A DNA stretch of 64,000 bases from Isoetes taiwanensis (lineage: Eukaryota > Streptophyta > Lycopodiopsida > Isoetales > Isoetaceae), in the NCBI GenBank assembly GCA_021234155.1, contig JAJEKV010000235.1, positions 308,001 to 372,000 of the forward strand, given 5' to 3'. Under the pieces are notes generated by a model. That model was not told the origin of the DNA. It searched no databases and saw only the letters and a program-made list of their open reading frames with translations. The number at the start of each line of letters is the position of its first letter. Positions within the stretch are counted from its first letter, which is position 1. Below, piece after piece: positions 62,155 to 64,000 of this stretch. The position numbers and the translations under genes are program-made.

Positions 62155-63412
62155 CACTTATCTAAAATATATAATTGTGAATAAAATATGCTTTTAGCAT
62201 ATTCTTAATTGATGCTTCCTCCTAAAAATGGCACGTAGCTTTTTAAAGAAAAAATAGGGCATTTTTTTATTGAATGGTAAAAAAAGATCATTCTAGTGGT
62301 TGTAGAATCGCCATCTATATGAAGACATATGGAAAAAATGCTATGAAGTTTGACAATTTAGACAAGTGTCAGATGATTAAATGATTTAGAGATTGCTTGC
62401 TAGATATTTGACACCTCGTCATTTTTATCAACAATTTTATTCAAAGTAAGTAGACACATGTGCAAAATTTTAAATATGTGCACTACAATTAATGAGGAAA
62501 GGAGTGAGGTGGCATTGCATTTGTTACATAGCTTTCTATGAAGCTTCTTTCTTGTGTCTCGAATTCAAATGGCCATATCTCCTAAAAGAGGCATCAGATC
62601 AAGGCAGGACCTATGTCGTTGGATTCCTCTCAAGAACTTTCTAAGAACTAGTAATTTGTATTATTTTGTCGCCATTGGAGCCAATGTGATGGAAATAGAG
62701 AATCTTTGTGGAATCTTAAGGAACGTGGAATTTTCATAGAATCTTAGGAAATGTTGAGAGAATCTAGAAGAATCTTATAGAATCTCAGGAACTGTCGATG
62801 AATTTTCTGAATATTTGAGAATCTAGAGGAAGCTTAAGAAATCTTAGAGAATCCTTATAGAATCTTAGGGAATTCTCATCGAATTTTCAAGAATCTAGAG
62901 GAACTTTTATATAATTTTGGAGAATCAAGAGGAATCTCAAGAGCATCAGGAGGTGTTCATAGAGCCTTAGAGAATTTAATGGAATCTTCATGAAATCTTC
63001 ATGAAATCTTAAAGAATCTAGAGGAATCTTAAGAGAACTTGAGAGAATTTTCATAGAATCTTGGAGAACCCTGAGGAATCATATATGAATCTTGGAGAAT
63101 CCTTATAAAGTCTTAGAGAACCTAACTAAATCTTCATAGAATTTAAGGGAATCCTAATGCTTGCCGCTTCTTTAAGATCATGAAGTTATGCTGCAATCAG
63201 ACCAGCCCGTCATGTAGCACATGCCACTGCTGTGATGCCGAGATTTTTGGCAGTCGTTGCTTTTAAAACTTTGAATATCTTTATCGGCTTCGTCTTGTTC
63301 CTTACAAGATTCAAATAGAATTCCAGTTAGTAAGTGAGCCAATAAAGAAATGTTCACGACAGCCAAGGCTACTGTGATAAATTCCTTGTATATAATAAAG
63401 GGGATTTGGATT
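62155..63412. mobile_element. Unclassified ~1.25-kb insertion in the LINE
   Basis: Interrupts the LINE between SSKD and DPFF. It begins CTCACTTATCTAAAATATATAA and contains the GAATC array in its second half. No clear terminal inverted repeat and no certain TSD were found. Edges are good to about 10 bp. Confidence 0.55.
62690..63165. repeat. Degenerate ~10-11-bp array, GAATCTTAGA orientation
   Basis: Consecutive variants such as GAATCTAGAG, GAATCTTAAG, AGAACTTGAG and AGAATCTTGG follow each other with spacing of about 10-11 bp for nearly 500 bp. Opposite in strand to 58640-59620. Confidence 0.85.
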
Positions 63413-64000
63413 AAGATGATCCATTTTTTCAATTGGAGCAGGATATTTTAGCATTGAGCCTGACAGGGGAAGTTCTACTGTTAGGAGACTTTAATGGTCG
63501 TACTGGAAATCAACAGGCAGCACTGGTTAGCCCGAATGGAGAGACAGAGTGGTTGGAGATGCTGGATAGTTGTAAGCTAGAGATGACTGGATGTACAGGG
63601 TATCAGATGATAGCATGAAGTAGCCAACTCCATGAGGATGCCATGTCTGGCATTTATATAGTGGTTTTGATCTAGTGATTTTAATAATGGAAACGTACTT
63701 GTAAAAATGCAAGCGTAGTAGCTTACATTATTGTTAAACTCTCTTTTATTGAACATATTATTAGTTTGTCAATTGGCGATGAAAATGAAAATTCAGACCA
63801 TTCATCAAAATCAATGTGCAGTAACAATATATACAGCATGATGCCCTAAATAAAAGCAAATGGTTATATCTGAAATATGATAAAGCAGATAAATATAGGG
63901 AGATGTGTGAGCAGAAAGCTACCTCTTTTGTATGGTCTAATTCACTACAAGAAATAAGTGAAGCATTGACCAAGATTCTACTTCAATCAGCGGATAGCCG

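Larger units (their letters stand above)
61980..64000 (+). mobile_element. LINE endonuclease region, split by an insertion
   Basis: The plus strand at 61980-62152 encodes GWNLKGSGGIACYTRNEIAY and IDVASCYFSSKD, an APE-type LINE endonuclease. The frame resumes at about 63415 with DDPFFQLEQDILALSL and VLLLGDFNGRTGNQQA, the next conserved endonuclease block (GDFN). Then come LSIGDENENSDHSS (about 63766) and, to the window end, KADKYREMCEQKATSFVW and QEISEALTKILLQSADS. The 1.26 kb between holds the GAATC array. Further stops occur near 63618. RT would lie beyond the window. Confidence 0.75.

Overview
This is nuclear DNA of a land plant. It has a multi-exon cyclic nucleotide-gated channel gene with GT-AG introns, a wrecked plant LRR receptor kinase of the VIII-1 type, PPR-like remnants, and plant Ty1/copia, Ty3/gypsy, LINE, hAT-like and MULE-like elements. 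The style of the PPR remnants and the variety of LINEs suggest a large-genome seedless plant such as a fern, but that is an inference; nothing in the window fixes the species.

Layout. 314-2736: two tandem 1.2-kb copies of a PPR-like pseudogene (minus). 4864-7160: decayed LINE (minus) with a 117-bp AAT tail. 10913-15050: dead VIII-1-type receptor kinase gene (minus) split by a complete 2.16-kb gag-only LTR element at 12023-14183. A LINE fragment (15053-16311) cuts off the kinase gene's LRR end. 16361-19590: LINE ORF1 fragment joined to a Ty3/gypsy pol lacking LTRs. 22429-24812: L1-like LINE with a 12-bp target-site duplication (TSD). 24950-25607: hAT-like non-autonomous transposon with an 8-bp TSD. 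26990-27750: broken SET-like gene. 27879-30448 and 51918-54293: two direct copies of a 2.4-kb block holding a LINE reverse-transcriptase (RT) fragment. 30463-30960: ~100-bp tandem array. 32129-32723: solo LTR. 35540-36066: Ty3 gag remnant. 37070-42735: degenerate LINE (minus) with a folded-back 3' part. 43140-43960: ~190-bp tandem repeat. 45931-46328: MULE-like MITE. 47521-50125: palindromic GGAAACCCTTCC arrays. 54631-58383: CNGC gene (plus), the only gene that looks intact. 58640-63170: two oppositely oriented arrays of a ~10-11-bp GAATC motif, with a complete 433-bp TRIM element between them. 61980-64000: LINE endonuclease split by a ~1.25-kb insertion and running off the window.

The genes do not form a pathway. 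One likely working channel gene sits among nested transposons and gene relics. Several mobile elements still show exact boundaries (TR-GAG, solo LTR, TRIM, hAT-like, MULE-like, L1-like), which makes the order of events readable. Boundaries and alignments were worked out by eye.
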